DNA of 64,000 nt from Adiantum capillus-veneris (Eukaryota > Streptophyta > Polypodiopsida > Polypodiales > Pteridaceae): NCBI GenBank assembly GCA_014529385.2, contig CM043942.1, positions 33,399,969-33,463,968 on the forward strand. The letters run 5' to 3'. The notes beneath the pieces were generated by a model. It ran no database searches. It worked only from the letters and a program-made list of their open reading frames with translations, and had not been told where the DNA came from. This document shows positions 35,519 to 47,180 of the stretch, one piece after another (position 1 is the stretch's first letter; each line of letters begins with the position of its first letter). Made by a program: the position numbers and the translations under genes.

Positions 35519-35995
35519 TTTTTAGGGCTCATAGGCTAAGTCTGGCAATTCCTTGTACTTCAAGGCAGTCCCCCAGCCCACCCCTAGCGCCACCTGCTAC
35601 TACATCTGGCATGGGCAAGCTCATTACTGCTCCACACAGCCCCTAGATATACCAAATCGATCCTGCTATCTTTCTGACCTATTACAGGCTTAATTTAAAA
35701 AATATCTGTAAAAATCTAGAGAGTTCTATGATAAAAGTCTTTTGCAGCAATGATTACCAAGAATTTACAATTTACTTAGTTAATTTAGTTAACAGTATAA
35801 ACTTCTAGTGGCCATAATCAGTTTTTATCGGAATTCCGTTCTGAAAATTTTTAACCATACTAAAGTCATGATTACGGTTCCAAAAATACCAATATTTTCC
35901 ATGGTCAAACAATTCTACATTGCTTTTTCAATAATCATATCAGTTTGATTAAGCTTTATACAATCTTTAAGGTTTCAAAAACTGGAAACCTTACA

Positions 35996-38086
35996 TGTAG
36001 CGTGACCACTCATCGAGCATCACAAGTGATGGGGTGTGGCCTCTTGAAGCTTGAAGTCATGGCGAAGTGCAAGCGGGGGCGCTGTTTGCGGCCTTGTGGG
36101 ACGTGCGGCGGTGGATTTTGGTGTTGGACACCATTGTGGGCCACGTCATTGGTGGCTCTTGTCGAATGGCTTTGTGCAAGAATTGATGATGTGGCACCCG
36201 CTAGCCGGTGTTCCCGTGGCCCAAAAGGGCGCCCAAGCTTTTGTTGAGGACAAGGGGGGTGTCCCACCCTTGTCACGGTGCCAAGACATCCCTAGGGGGG
36301 TGCTCAAGTGCCTTCGAGCCCAAGACTCTAAAAATAGCAAGGGGCAGGTCACATGCAAAAAAGAAAGGCTAAAAGAGGCAGTGGTCGACAAAAATAGGAG
36401 ATGCTCAAAGGGCCAACAAGGGGACCAACAAGAGGATCTTTTCTTGAGCTCTCAACAAAAGGAGAGCTTTGTGGAGGTGAATTCAAGGGCTGCCAAAGTT
36501 TTTTGGGCTCATCCCAATTATGTTGATGGACTCGAGTTGTGCAATTATTGAAGTTTTGTTTTTGTCATAATTGGACCAAAGCATAGCCGAATTCTGTGTC
36601 GTTTCTTCCCCTTTCTCCCCCCTTCTTGTCTTTGCTCTGCTCCAAGATGTATGGTGCGAGTGTGTGAGTGGTGTGTCCCTCGAGCCATTTGTGTGTGTGA
36701 GAGGAAAAGAGAGAGAGATGTGTGCATTGTGGGATTGCTGGAAACGTGAAAAATTGGGATGGTATGCTCTTTATGAATTGTTCAAAGCATGTGTGTGTTG
36801 GTATACATGCAAACAGTGAACTGTATATGGAGGTGTGTAGTTTGATGGTGATTTCTAGTGGATGGGGGTGTTGTAGAAACCCTAGGCTATAGACAGGCAA
36901 TTTTTTTGTGTTGGGTGTGTTCGCCTTTCCATCTTTTGGTGCCCCCATGAAGGACGAGTATGTGAATTGCTCCAATTGCAAGGTGAAGTTGTGGTTTTGG
37001 ATTTGCTAAAGTGTCGGATGTGCAGTTGCATGAGATAAAGCAGAAACTCAATGGTCTAAAGCAAATTTTGGATGGGATTTACAAGCTTTTGTGTGGGAAT
37101 TTGAAGCCCTTTGGAGACATCGATTGATGGAGGTAGCTGCTAAACATAATGTTGATTATTTAAAGTCGAGCAAATTTTTCGTGAAGCGGTTAAGGTAGAG
37201 CGAATCCCCAATCTTGAGACTGAGGAAGATGTGGAAACAAAGGATAGCATTTCTATGGATGTTGATACAACATGGGAAACCGATTTATCCTACTCAAGGT
37301 ATGAGGAATTTGATCTTTTGCATGTGGATAAAGATGTGAAAGTTGTGTTGGAAGAGCAGGACAAAGTGCCAACCAATGTGCTTGACAAAGTCCAAGTAGA
37401 GGAATCCGTGCATACAAAAGTGGACATGCAGGTGAAGATGCTATGGGGTGCTATGCGGATGACTATGCTTGTGAAGATTGTAGTAGAGTGTGCCACCATG
37501 GTACAGCAGGGATGCAAATCTGCCACGAAAGGTAAAACAAACTTAGCTATGGAAGAAGACCAGGATAGGGTGGTAGAGGATGATCCTCTATCTCCTTTGG
37601 CCTAAGATGAAGCAAAAAAGTAGATGATTGAGGGCCAAGTAGATGAATTTGACAAGATGGAGGTGTTGGTTGATCTTGAAGGGCCGATCGATGAATAAGG
37701 GCTTGATGATGCAAGGATTGAGTACAAAGAGGAGGTGAAGGAGAGCGTGGAGCCAAGGATGGAACCAATACAACAGAGGTGTCTTATGGTAGATGAAGAA
37801 GATTCGTAGAGTATGTCCAAGATTTCAAAAGAGGTATGCATCTCATGGTCCATCCTTTGGCTTTGTGTATTTTTGTCTGCTTCCTTCCCCTTTCTCTCTC
37901 TTCTTCTTCTTTTTTTCTCTCTTCTCTTTTTCTCTCATACTGTGTGAATTACCTACGTGCTTGACGTACATCCCCCGTCCCTTGTCTGGTTATATACTTG
38001 TTGTGGGTGGAGATGTTGATCTTGGTAACTTGTGGAGAGGTTTGCATGCCCATTGCTACTCTTGATGGTTGAATGAATGACTCTCC
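35996..38086 (+). other. Unassigned region with a decayed acidic ORF
   Basis: 36051-36551 is an open frame with no recognisable domain and unusual composition, probably not a gene. 37167-37806 holds an acidic frame described separately. 37880-37940 is a pyrimidine-rich stretch. I see no LTR, PBS or RNA gene. Confidence 0.4.
37167..37809 (+). pseudogene. Acidic hypothetical ORF with in-frame stops
   Basis: A single frame rich in Glu, Asp, Val and Lys (E-T-E-E-D-V-E-T-K-D-S-I-S-M-D-V-D, then V-D-E-F-D-K-M-E-V-L-V-D-L-E-G) runs through stops at 37603-37605, 37621-37623, 37696-37698 and 37807-37809. The composition stays the same across the stops, which suggests a formerly coding sequence. No ATG start is obvious (37231 is GTG). 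No domain recognised. Confidence 0.35.
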
Positions 38087-39141
38087 TGTGAGGTCCCCAC
38101 CCCGCCGTATCGAACAGCGGATCTGATGGTGAACCTGGTGGCCACTAGATCTATAGCGGAAGCAAACAAAGTGGTTCAGGGTTCAGCTAGCGGACGATCT
38201 CTCATCACAAAGTGAGTCGAAGAGCTCGAGCCTACTAGCAATGAGATCTAGCTCCACCTCGCAGGGGAAGCGTACTTAAACTATCGAGCGATCCTAAGAC
38301 CCACCTTCCAAGAGGAGAGAAACCCCGAGTGCCTTTTTCCCCATGTTTCAGAGGCACGTACTCTCGAGATTTCACCACTCTAGGGGCAATGAGTATTACT
38401 AATATCGAATTAAACACTATGGGGACAGAGAGTTCCCGACCAATCGCGACCACCCATCTCATAGGCATTGGCAACCTGAGCCAAGCCCCCACTTTCCACC
38501 CCCACACTCACACTTCCTTGTGTGACCTAATTACTACCACAATGATTGTTCAACATAAACATTCCTTGATTAATTTCGAATCACATTGTTTGTTAAGACA
38601 GCCCTTCAACCAGTATTACAAAGCGGCACCAAGACAGTATTCTAGTAAAAATTCTACTCAAACTTATTCATTAAAATTCCAATGTTCTGGAGGTACAACA
38701 TCCCCCCTCCAGCGAGAGTTTACTCCTCCCGTTGTCGCCTAGCTGCCCATACAACTAGGTATGTCCACCGCATAAAAAGCACGACATGGACATTCCCACC
38801 GCTTAACCAACAGACGTGGGTTCCCACCGCTTAACCAGCAGACGTGGGTATCCACCCCTTAACCAACAGTCGTGGATTCAAGAGCCCTTAACCAGGAACT
38901 CTGCCCCCTGTGATCAGGAGGGGGTTCATGACTAATTCAACATTGGAAATAGAATGAATATGCCGAGCTAAATTTTCCCTAGCAGACATTCTTTCCTATT
39001 GCAAACAGTATATCCGTCAATCATTTCTTTCCTACTTTAGACTTTAATATACAAATGAATTCAATTGCCAAGGTTTCCGTCGGATTTCTCCAACATGTTT
39101 GGGGATATGTTCATTCCTAGCTAAATGTATGCAATGTTAAA

Positions 39142-39312
39142 TTAAACAACTTGAATAAAATTGTGATCTACCTCTTCCATTTCTTCGTCATTGGTTCGTG
39201 AGATGGCCGGTGCTTGTTCGACCATGGGAGCTTTTCCTTTTCCATTTGTATTGCTCGTTCCCGCCTCGTGGTCGTGGGCACCACCGAAGCGAGTTCTCTT
39301 AACCGGGGCCAT
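39142..39312 (-). CDS. Small ORF in solo LTR (56 aa)
   Basis: ATG at 39312, TAA at 39142-39144. Begins M-A-P-V-K-R-T-R, then G-G-A-H-D-H-E-A-G-T-S, a Lys/Gly stretch and an acidic end (N-D-E-E-M-E-E-V-D). It parallels the small ORF at 33469-33594 in order and spacing of K-R-T-R and H-D-H. It lies about 1.2 kb before the LTR end (1.4 kb in the other LTR). Function unknown. Confidence 0.4.
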   Translation of the reverse strand: MAPVKRTRFGGAHDHEAGTSNTNGKGKAPMVEQAPAISRTNDEEMEEVDHNFIQVV

Positions 39313-40190
39313 TTTACTCACTACTTTAAATGATAAACTTGAAGAAAAGAGCTAAAGTCCGAGAGCATCATAACAACCAAATGGCATATTAGAATTATTA
39401 AAGAATCCTCCTTAGGCAAGAGATTAGATTTTTCCTTCGATACCTAGCAATTTTATGGGTAATTCTTTACTTACCCTATGGGAAATGGCTCTAAGGTTAA
39501 CTACTTGGCTTAGATGATTAAGAAATTTAGAATTTTACTAATTGATTCACGAAAGAGATGAAGTAAGCAAGCTCATTCATTTTCCTAGAGCAATATGAAG
39601 ATGCAGAATTGCCGCAGGCATGTGTGACATAAAATTCTCTTCTTAATGGCCTAATGACGGATTAATTTTCAGCCTTAATCACATTTTAATGTGGGAGAAG
39701 ATTGAGTCTAATTTAAGTACAACACTATTGAGTGGTAAAAGAATGAATTTCATCAAATCTACACTATTACTGACTGACAATTTATTAACTATGCTGCCTA
39801 GAGAGAGAATCTTTCCTAATCATGCATTAATCCTTGGTTAAGGATGATGAATGGCTACATAATTTAGCTAATTGAATGATGATTATGCAATGGAGTATAG
39901 CTATGGAGATTTAGGGAGCAGCTATAGGGAATTATAGCCAGGATTAAGCATAGTAGCTAAGGAATTTGGAGAATAAAGATGAGAATTAAGAAGAGCAGTA
40001 ATTAAACCATGATTACCGTGATTAGGGGCTGAGAATCCTCTGATTTTTCTGATCCAATGAATCCTCAAGGTGAGAATTTCGGCAGCACCTCCCTCCTTGC
40101 TTCTCCTTCAAAAACTGTGTGTGTACCAGCAGCACCTCCCCAAGGTGTGTGTAGGTGTGTGTGTGTGTGCACTGGGTGAGTGTGTGAGCA

Positions 40191-40194
<4 letters not shown>

Positions 40195-40274
<80 letters not shown>
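40195..40274. repeat. (TG)n microsatellite in solo LTR
   Basis: About 40 TG units, preceded by interrupted TG/GT repeats from 40145. It starts less than 10 bp downstream of the LTR TATA box in element orientation. Confidence 0.98.
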
Positions 40275-40277
<3 letters not shown>

Positions 40278-41199
40278 ATGCCTTTAAATAGGCCTCTTCA
40301 AGCTGAAAATCGATTTGTGCTGCTATAAGCATCTGAGTGAGCACTCAGTCCTTGCATGGCAAGTCTAGTTGCCTACCCACCAAGTGTCCAGTTGGTTTAG
40401 TTAACTGGTTCTCACACTTAGTTGCAAGCTTGGAAACTTTCCAAAGACTCCCACAAGGCAAGAGGGCACCCCTTAGCTGCTAAAGCTGGTCTGGAGTGGC
40501 CTGGAACCTGTTCCCACACAGCCCCGGGCCCCCGGTGCCTCCCCGGACAATTTTATGAAAAATTGGTTTTAGGCTAAAACGTGTCATACGAGTCGGAATT
40601 TGATGCCGAAAATTGCTATAGCAAGCTCTAACTAAGGTGTACTGGCCCGAGTACCTGCCATATTTAGCAGCCCCCCAGGGTTCGAAAATGCATTTTTTTC
40701 AAATTTGGAGTACGGGTGCAGATTTTCAAGACGGTCAAAACTAGACGGGTCGGGTGACCAAAAACTTACTATATTTGGAAAATTTTCACAAAAATTATTT
40801 TAATTCACATTTCGAAGCTTTATAACATTCTAAACATCATGGCACTGACAGAATTCGGAAAATTGCTAAAATTAGTAACTTTTTCCATTATATTCATTTC
40901 ATGGTACAATGGTGCTCTTTTTTGGTCGGGGTCAGAGACCTTACATCTCCTCTTCCCTATCTACATCTTTGTCAGATCCTTTTTGTTGTGTCTTTACCTA
41001 CTCTTGGCTTTCTAGCTTCTCAAGCTCTTGAAGTCCTTGTAGAATCCATGGACTTAGGTTGTTGCTACGTGGTCAATTTGTCGTATCTGCAGACAAGTTG
41101 TAAGACTTATGGAGCATGTAGTGGTGGAGTGAGCAACTTTCTCTCTTCTAATTGTACTACAACCGTAGCAAGAGTTGAAAGAAATCAAGTTGCAATGTG

Positions 41200-41700
41200 T
41201 TGACAATAGTTTTGTTAGTTTCCTTTGGGACCCACTTCTTTGTGATCACTAGTTGTTTTGATGATGATGCTTGTCTAGGAACCCATACTTGTCCATGCTT
41301 CGTCTGTGTTTGAAGAGACTTCTTTGGGATCCACCTTATCTTCGTGTGAGTCAGTAGTGGTCTTTGCTTCAGTATTTTTAAGCTTTGTTGCGACAGGATT
41401 CAGACTTTGGGAGTTGATACTTTAACCGTTTTGGAATCCAAACAAATTCCTAACCCCTTTGTGCTTGAATCAACTTCTTTGGAACCCAAATCTGGGTTAA
41501 GAAAGCTTAGGACTTTTCAACTTTCTTATTTGTTCTTGCATACTTTGATTGTTTTCCTTTTGGTGTTGGATCTTGTGATTTATCATTAGAGATCTTGATC
41601 TTCTTGATCCATACCTGCTTTTGACCGAGCTGGCTCTTTGGTATCCAAATTTGTCGAATTTTTATGCTCTGACTTGTTGTTCTTTGCTTTTGTCCTTCCA
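41200..41700 (-). pseudogene. Element E W-V-P-K-array domain
   Basis: On the minus strand at least six motifs of the W-[VI]-P-[KR] type occur between about 41640 and 41220: I-W-I-P-K-S, V-W-I-K-K, Q-I-W-V-P-K, V-W-I-P-K, R-W-I-P-K, V-W-V-P-R and K-K-W-V-P-K. They are spread over different frames because of indels. Downstream of element E's protease (43.2-43.5 kb), in the same order as in elements A, C and F. The function is not known. Confidence 0.55.
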
Positions 41701-43151
41701 CAATTGTTACAAAAGCTACGAGGGTGATGACCTGAGTTCCTGATAAGGGATGTCATAAGAATCCCCACTATTGCTATTATCCTCATCAAGGTTGAATTTT
41801 GAAGGTGATGGCACAAGTCGTTGATAAGGGAAACCATAAGACTCCCCATTGTCGCTTTTTGTTAGGCTACTATCATCATCAAGGTTGATATACGGTGCTT
41901 TCTCTTTATGGTTTGGTTGGTTATGGAAATTTACTATCTGTTTGCTCTTGGATTGCAATTTTTGGAAGGACTTTTCTAGCCAATTCATTAGAGCGTTGCT
42001 AGCTCATTGCCATGGCTGTCTTCTTCTTGTATAGGAGCCACGTTGCCATGGCCGTTTTTTCTTCCTGTATAGGAGACACTTATAAGGATTCTTGTTGCGG
42101 ATGCATCACCATCAAGGACTTTGAAATCCACTTTTGATGCACTTTATTCTTGTAGCAGCTTCCTAGGTATTTGATCTGAACAATCATAAAACCATGCATT
42201 AGTTAACGTTTTGTTCATGTCACCTGTTGGATTGTCCAAATTTCCATTGTTTGCATCCTCTTGAAGCTCCAAGTGCTCTATGGAGTCATTGAACACATCT
42301 TATTCTTTGTCTTCTGATTCGCAACATTCCTTTGTTTGCTCTTCATCTTGGGAACTTGTTGATGCCTAGTTCTCTTTGTTTTCTTGGATCACAGTCACTG
42401 CAAAGTAAGGAGACACTTATAAGGATTCTTGTTGCGGATGCATCACCATCAAGGACTTTGAAATCCACTTTTGATGCACTTTATTCTTGTAGCAGCGACA
42501 TTGGTTCCTAGGTATTTGATCTAAACAATCATAAAACCATGCATTAGTTAACGTTTTGTCCATGTCACCTGTTGGATTGTCCAAATTTCCATTGTTTGCA
42601 TCCTCTTGAATCTCCAAGTGCTCTATGGAGTCATAGAACACGTCTTCTTCTTTGTCTTCTGATTCGCAACATTCCTTTGTTTGCTCTTCATCTTGGGGAC
42701 TTGTTGATGCCTGGTTCTCTTTGTTTTCCTGGATCACAATCACTGCAAAGTAAGGAACAACATCAAAGCCATCTTTATCAAAAAACTTTGTTGTTGGAAC
42801 TTCTTGAATAGTGCACACATCCAGAGTAGCCAAGATGTGTACCAAATCTTGTGGCTCTAATGCTTCTTTAGGAAAAGGTTCTGGGACATAATCCTTATCT
42901 TTGATCGCCCTTTCTAAAATGCACTCCTCTCATTTGGAGCTTCCACAATCGGAGGCTCCGCACATCCATAGTTGCTTGGACTTACCCAACCATGTTGGAA
43001 GTTCATATCGTGCTAATGTAGCTGAATCAAACTCCTCAATAGGTGTTCTTATGGACATCCTTATAGCTATGGTCTTTCATGTTTATTCTGGTTGTGGTTT
43101 CCATGTTTCTCATATATATATGGTCATCATGACCCCAATCCTAGACCATTT
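41701..43151 (-). pseudogene. Element E protease-to-array linker with duplication
   Basis: Frames 41988-41586 and 42845-42417 are acidic and Ser/Asn-rich (E-D-K-E-E-D-V-F-Y-D-S-I-E-H-L). 42074-42410 and 42411-42756 are a tandem duplication; the second copy has a 9-nt insertion (GACATTGGT). No enzymatic motif. The segment lies between the protease and the W-V-P-K array. Confidence 0.5.
42074..42756. repeat. Tandem duplication of about 340 bp
   Basis: AGACACTTATAAGG starts at 42074 and 42411. The copies are 337 and 346 bp and over 95% alike by eye. 337 is not a multiple of three, so it breaks the coding frame. Confidence 0.93.
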
Positions 43152-43676
43152 TTAAATATCTCATGAACAGTCGTCCTAATATGACATCATAGCTATTTTT
43201 CCTGCCAACATTAACAACAGAAAATGTATGCTTGTATTTGATACCGCAAGATGTCACAACTATCTTTTCTAGAAGCCGTAGGGGTTTTTCCATATACCCA
43301 TCTGCTAGCTATAGTTTCATTCTTGTAGCTCTCAAAGCAGGTTTCCCCCATTTTTTCCAAATTTCTTTGATTGTGAGGACTACTCTAGCTCCACTATCTA
43401 GAATTTCCATTGTGGTGACATTTTGGAATTCTACGGGAATGGTGGTGTTTCCATCCTCTCCTTCACAATACTCTCCAACTTTGTTAATGGCACCGGCCTA
43501 GTGTTCAGTTGTGGTCTCTCAAGCTCCTTGATCCCCTCCTCGATCTGAGTTATTGGGTCTTTTACACCAAACTTTTCTAGACATTTTCCCACTAAAGTCC
43601 ACATGTTTGGTCGTATTCGTAGCAGCTTAGCTAGCATTATTGTGCATGTCATAGGTGTTGATAAAATGTCTATCAA
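43152..43676 (-). pseudogene. Element E retropepsin
   Basis: Minus-strand reading: I-N-K-V-G-E-Y-C-E-G-E-D and T-T-I-P-V precede the active site L-D-S-G-A-R-V (DSGA at 43387-43398), and the C-terminal part has S-Y-D-V-I-L-G-R, as in gypsy proteases. An in-frame TAG lies near 43310 and a frameshift near 43440. The flanking sequence matches element A (V-N-K-L-G-Q-Y-F-E-G-D), so E and A are related. Active-site residues are intact, unlike A. Confidence 0.8.
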
Positions 43677-44460
43677 TTAGAGTCAATGAATTTCTTGGAG
43701 GAGAGTCTCTGTGAAGGGATTGCAATAACATCTCACTTGGCCTTGTGCTCTCTCTCGTATAGGATGGCAGTGTTCTTAGTGAATAGGGTTGATTGTCCAT
43801 AGATTGTACATATCCTTGGTCTCCCCAATACTATTGCACTTCTAGATTGATCCAGCCTCAAATTCTTTTATTGGAAGAATAAACACTCCTCATCATCAAT
43901 CTGGTTTACATGTTTTCTTATCTCACTGTCTTGATTGGCCTCTCTTACTTGTTTCCACAATTTGGTAAGACTATCTATTTCTTTACAACCCTCTGGTATA
44001 GCTAGGTGAAATCCCTTGGAAGAGTTATCGATGGTATTCAAGATTGTCCTTGGTTCTAATGTTGGGTCCTTGAGCTTTGGTATGTTCTATGTTCTCGTGA
44101 CTAGGATCTTGCTCTATTTGTTCCTGGTTTGGTGGGATTATTGGTTTAGGTGGGACAAGGATCACATCCTCAGGTTTTCCAATTGGTGACTCTAGTAACT
44201 ATTTGAATCATTTTCTGACACATTTTCAGCCTCTGCATTTTTAATTCAGCATATGGATAAGTCATCCATCTCTTTTCTTGGGTTTGGTCGCTTTTGAGCC
44301 GTGCATCATAGGCTTTTAGGAGGTCATCTAAGGGTAACATTTGCTTCCTTGAGAGAATCTTCTTCTATCCGGTACGAGGGAAGCTCTACCAACTTAGCCT
44401 TCATGGTTTTCTTTTTAGGAGCTCATGAGGTAGACGAGAGATATCCTAATAGAAAATCAC
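43677..44460 (-). pseudogene. Element E gag C-terminal part, decayed
   Basis: Fragments such as A-K-L-V-E-L-P-S-Y-R-I-E-E-D-S-L-K-E-A-N and L-L-K-A-Y-D-A-R-L-K-S can be read on the minus strand with several stops. They sit where gag ends in element A. No zinc knuckle is visible. Confidence 0.4.
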
Positions 44461-44499
44461 CAAAATATGCTTGTCAAACTTGTTTCAACAGTTACTAAC

Positions 44500-45964
44500 A
44501 AGTAGAAAGGCTAATGCAGCAACTAAGGTGCAAAAAACACAAATTTTGGCAAAATTTATCTTTGGCGTTCCTAACATGCAAGTGTGTGTCTGTGAATGCA
44601 ACTCGGTGCTAGAGTGGATGTACAAGGAGTGCATGTGTTGCAAGTGATATGCATGAAGTATGATGGCTAGTTTATCCTTGTAGTGAGAGCTATGGGCAAT
44701 TCTGTGTCCGCTTTTACCGCTACTAGAGCTTGTTGTGCTTGAAGGACTTGTGCTTTGTCAATCTTGATGAAACTTGACATGGTGCTTCATTTGACCCATA
44801 TAAACATATCTATGACTAAATTTGATGAGACGGGATCCACTGATCTCAGAACTATATTGGCACGTCAAAGATAAATTTGTGTAGAAATTGGGCCTTTTTG
44901 GGATTTTTTCCTCTTGGGTACTTCTATGGGGTACCAACTAGGTTCTTGGTTAAGTTAGAACTCAAGTGGTAGGCCAGAGGTATTTTGTGTGCACCCTTTA
45001 GCATTTTCTTGGCGATAATGTGCAACATAGAGATGTGCATGAATGATGTGAGTGTGCCAGGGTTGTGCAAGTTGTAGAGGCTAAGTAGATCATACTTGTA
45101 TGAAAAGATGTGCAAAAAATTCTTTAAATATGATAGTTTCTATTTGGCATGCCTAAGATAAACTTTTCATATTATTGTCATTTGTGCCCTCAACTTGCCC
45201 TATATAGCGTCTACTGGGTTAGTTAAGGTAGGTTGTAGCCCTGGATCTATATCTTGCACTTGGTGTTGATCCTAGTAAATTTATTGTCTCCTCCTGAGTA
45301 GAGTTTGATCCGAGGCTACCAGGTTGTGGTTGTGGGCCCCGTGGAGGTTAGTAGAAGTTAGGCATAGTTTGTGGTAGTTTGAGGTCAAACTGATCAATAT
45401 TTTGCACAAAATTGTAAAATGTCACTTTGTTGTGGAGACATGGTCATTTTTCCCTAACTTAATGAGATGGACTCTAATGCACCCCCAAACCTCTACGGAT
45501 CTTTTGCTTGATGGCATCTGCAAGTGGATCAAAATTGGTCTCCAATTGAGCCTTTTATCTTTGAAACGCCAAAGATACTAGGTCAGTTTTTTTGTCATCT
45601 TTTTCCCTTTGGATCCCACTATTGTGTTCTCTTACTTGAGATGAGTCTACGGTTCAAATTTGGTGTGATTTGGATGCTCCATGTGGTCGGTGCAAACGTT
45701 GTTGTTCCCAAAAACTCCCAGATTGACTTGTAATGTTGTGCCCCCTACGACCTTGGTGGTGGACAAAGTGGTAATCAAAATGCTAATTTTTTTAGTTAGG
45801 AACTTACCCTTCATGGATGGAGCAAGTAAGGACCAAAAGATCATGCATAGAAGCTCGCAAAAGAGTGCCAAAAGTCACTAGCTAGAGCTCTTTCTCGAAG
45901 GACTGGAATGCAAATGAGAGTAGAAATGTCCTAAAGGACTATACATACGTGGACTTTTCTAACA
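44500..45964 (-). repeat. Element F 3' LTR (lower boundary approximate)
   Basis: In element orientation starts TGTTAGAAAAG at 45964, immediately after a purine tract. No ORF of note. It contains several copies of TTTATCTTTGGC-like blocks in both orientations (about 44556, 44866, 45150, 45555). The lower end is not marked by a clear CA plus duplication. Confidence 0.45.
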
Positions 45965-45975
45965 CCCCCCATCTT
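45965..45975 (-). promoter_or_regulatory. Polypurine tract (element F)
   Basis: Minus strand AAGATGGGGGG, directly followed by TG of the LTR. Confidence 0.65.
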
Positions 45976-46895
45976 GTACCTACCCATTGAGCCAAGTATC
46001 CATCACAATGTACCCAAATTTAAAAAAAATTGAAAATTGACAACCGAGGACCTTTCCGCCAAAAGTTGTCCAATGTGGTTGATGAGTCAGAGTGGTTGTC
46101 GAACAATTTGATCGGATTTGTCCCAAAAACAAATTGCATGTTCTATTGAGCTTTAAGATTTACCATTTGAATTTGAATTACAATTTTGACATTGCTACTT
46201 ATTTATTAATTTATTTTTAACTTTTATTAGCTTTTATTAACAAAATTGAACAAAATTATCCAAAGCTACTCATAGAAATTTCATTCCTCCCTCAAAAATA
46301 CAAAAAAAAACTTCTAATTTTATAACCTGACCAATTTTTTTTGGATTGCTCCCTTTTTTATCACTTTTTGGCCATAAAACATGCAAAAAGAGTAAAGAGT
46401 ATAATATTTTTGGTTTTTTTGCAATATTTACACACACACACCTAGGGATTACCATACTACATGTCCCTTTTCCCATTGCTTTTAAGGGAATTTTACTCAA
46501 AAATTCACACGTTAATATTCAAACACTTCAAAACATTGCCCTTATCCGTATCTGTTTTAAGTTTTCAGGCCTGCATTGAGAATGCCTCCCCCCCTCCTTG
46601 CCTGATTCCTTCGAGACGACAGAGTATAGACCACGTTGTGCAGTACATAAAAAATCATGTCTATGCATGGCCAAGATTGGCCCTATCATGATACTAATGT
46701 CGATGCATTTGAAAACAATATGCGGTGTAAGAGGTGGGTCTTGAGTAGTGTACTCAAGGGTTTCCGATGGCAAGGCATCGTATTGATTAACTCTCTTGAA
46801 TAGAAGATTATATAGCAGTTGTGCTTGTTTTTTTAAAGTGCATACGCACTTGTCGTATCCATTGTGTTGGAAGTGGTTGGCATTGTTGGTACTGG
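45976..46895 (-). other. Element F 3' untranslated region
   Basis: Between the W-V-P-K array and the PPT. AT-rich, with homopolymer runs (46021-46030, 46300-46350). Open frames on both strands show no domain. No gene seen. Confidence 0.4.
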
Positions 46896-47180
46896 TGACG
46901 TCTTTGGTACCCATCGATATATAACTTTCCTTGGTGGTGCCTTGAATTGTCGTTGCGATTGGTTGGTGTCTCAGGCTTAGCTTTATATTCGTGCTTAGGT
47001 TTCCATACCCATTTTGACGTCTATGATTGCGGTTTTTGTTGTTGATGTGGGTAGGATGGTGCCATAGTAAGCTTGTTCTTACTGTGTAGCAGTTTTTTAG
47101 GCACCCATATTTGTTTAAGATTGGGAGCGAGTTGGGTCTTGGGTACCCAAATTTTCTTGGTTCCTTTCATGTCTGTTTTA
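46896..47180 (-). pseudogene. Element F W-V-P-K-array domain
   Basis: Motifs on the minus strand: K-I-W-V-P-K (about 47139-47156), Q-I-W-V-P-K-K (47096-47114), K-W-V-W-K (about 47000-47015) and R-W-V-P-K (46900-46915). It follows the protease remnant at 47282-47640. It is the same module as at 4.6-5.2, 41.2-41.7 and 51.1-51.7 kb. Confidence 0.5.

Larger units (their letters stand above)
32170..35995 (-). repeat. Long 5' LTR, about 3.8 kb
   Basis: In element orientation starts TGTAAGGTTTCC (at 35995) and ends GGGAACCTCACA (at 32170), next to a tRNA-Met PBS. Segments match the solo LTR at 38087-40945, including the first and last 50 bp and the TTGCCCATACAAC block. It contains a TATA-like box next to a 16-base C run (35496-35518), an AT-rich array of about 150-bp period (about 33800-35250), a small ORF (33469-33594) and a 123-bp duplication (33109-33354). 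Confidence 0.85.
38087..40945 (-). mobile_element. Solo LTR with perfect 5-bp target duplication
   Basis: Ends TGTAAGGTCTC (at 40945) and GGGGACCTCACA (at 38087) in element orientation. Flanked by TCTCC at 38082-38086 and 40946-40950. There is no PBS or PPT at its edges, so it is a solo LTR from recombination. Homologous to 32170-35995. It contains a TATA box (40283-40290, TATTTAAAGG) immediately followed by an 80-bp (CA)n tract, and a small ORF at 39142-39312. Confidence 0.92.

Noticed and set aside
36051-36551. 166-codon plus-strand ORF as a host gene
   Set aside because: No domain, no ATG-context or splice evidence, and composition shifts across it; overlapping frames on the other strand are equally long.
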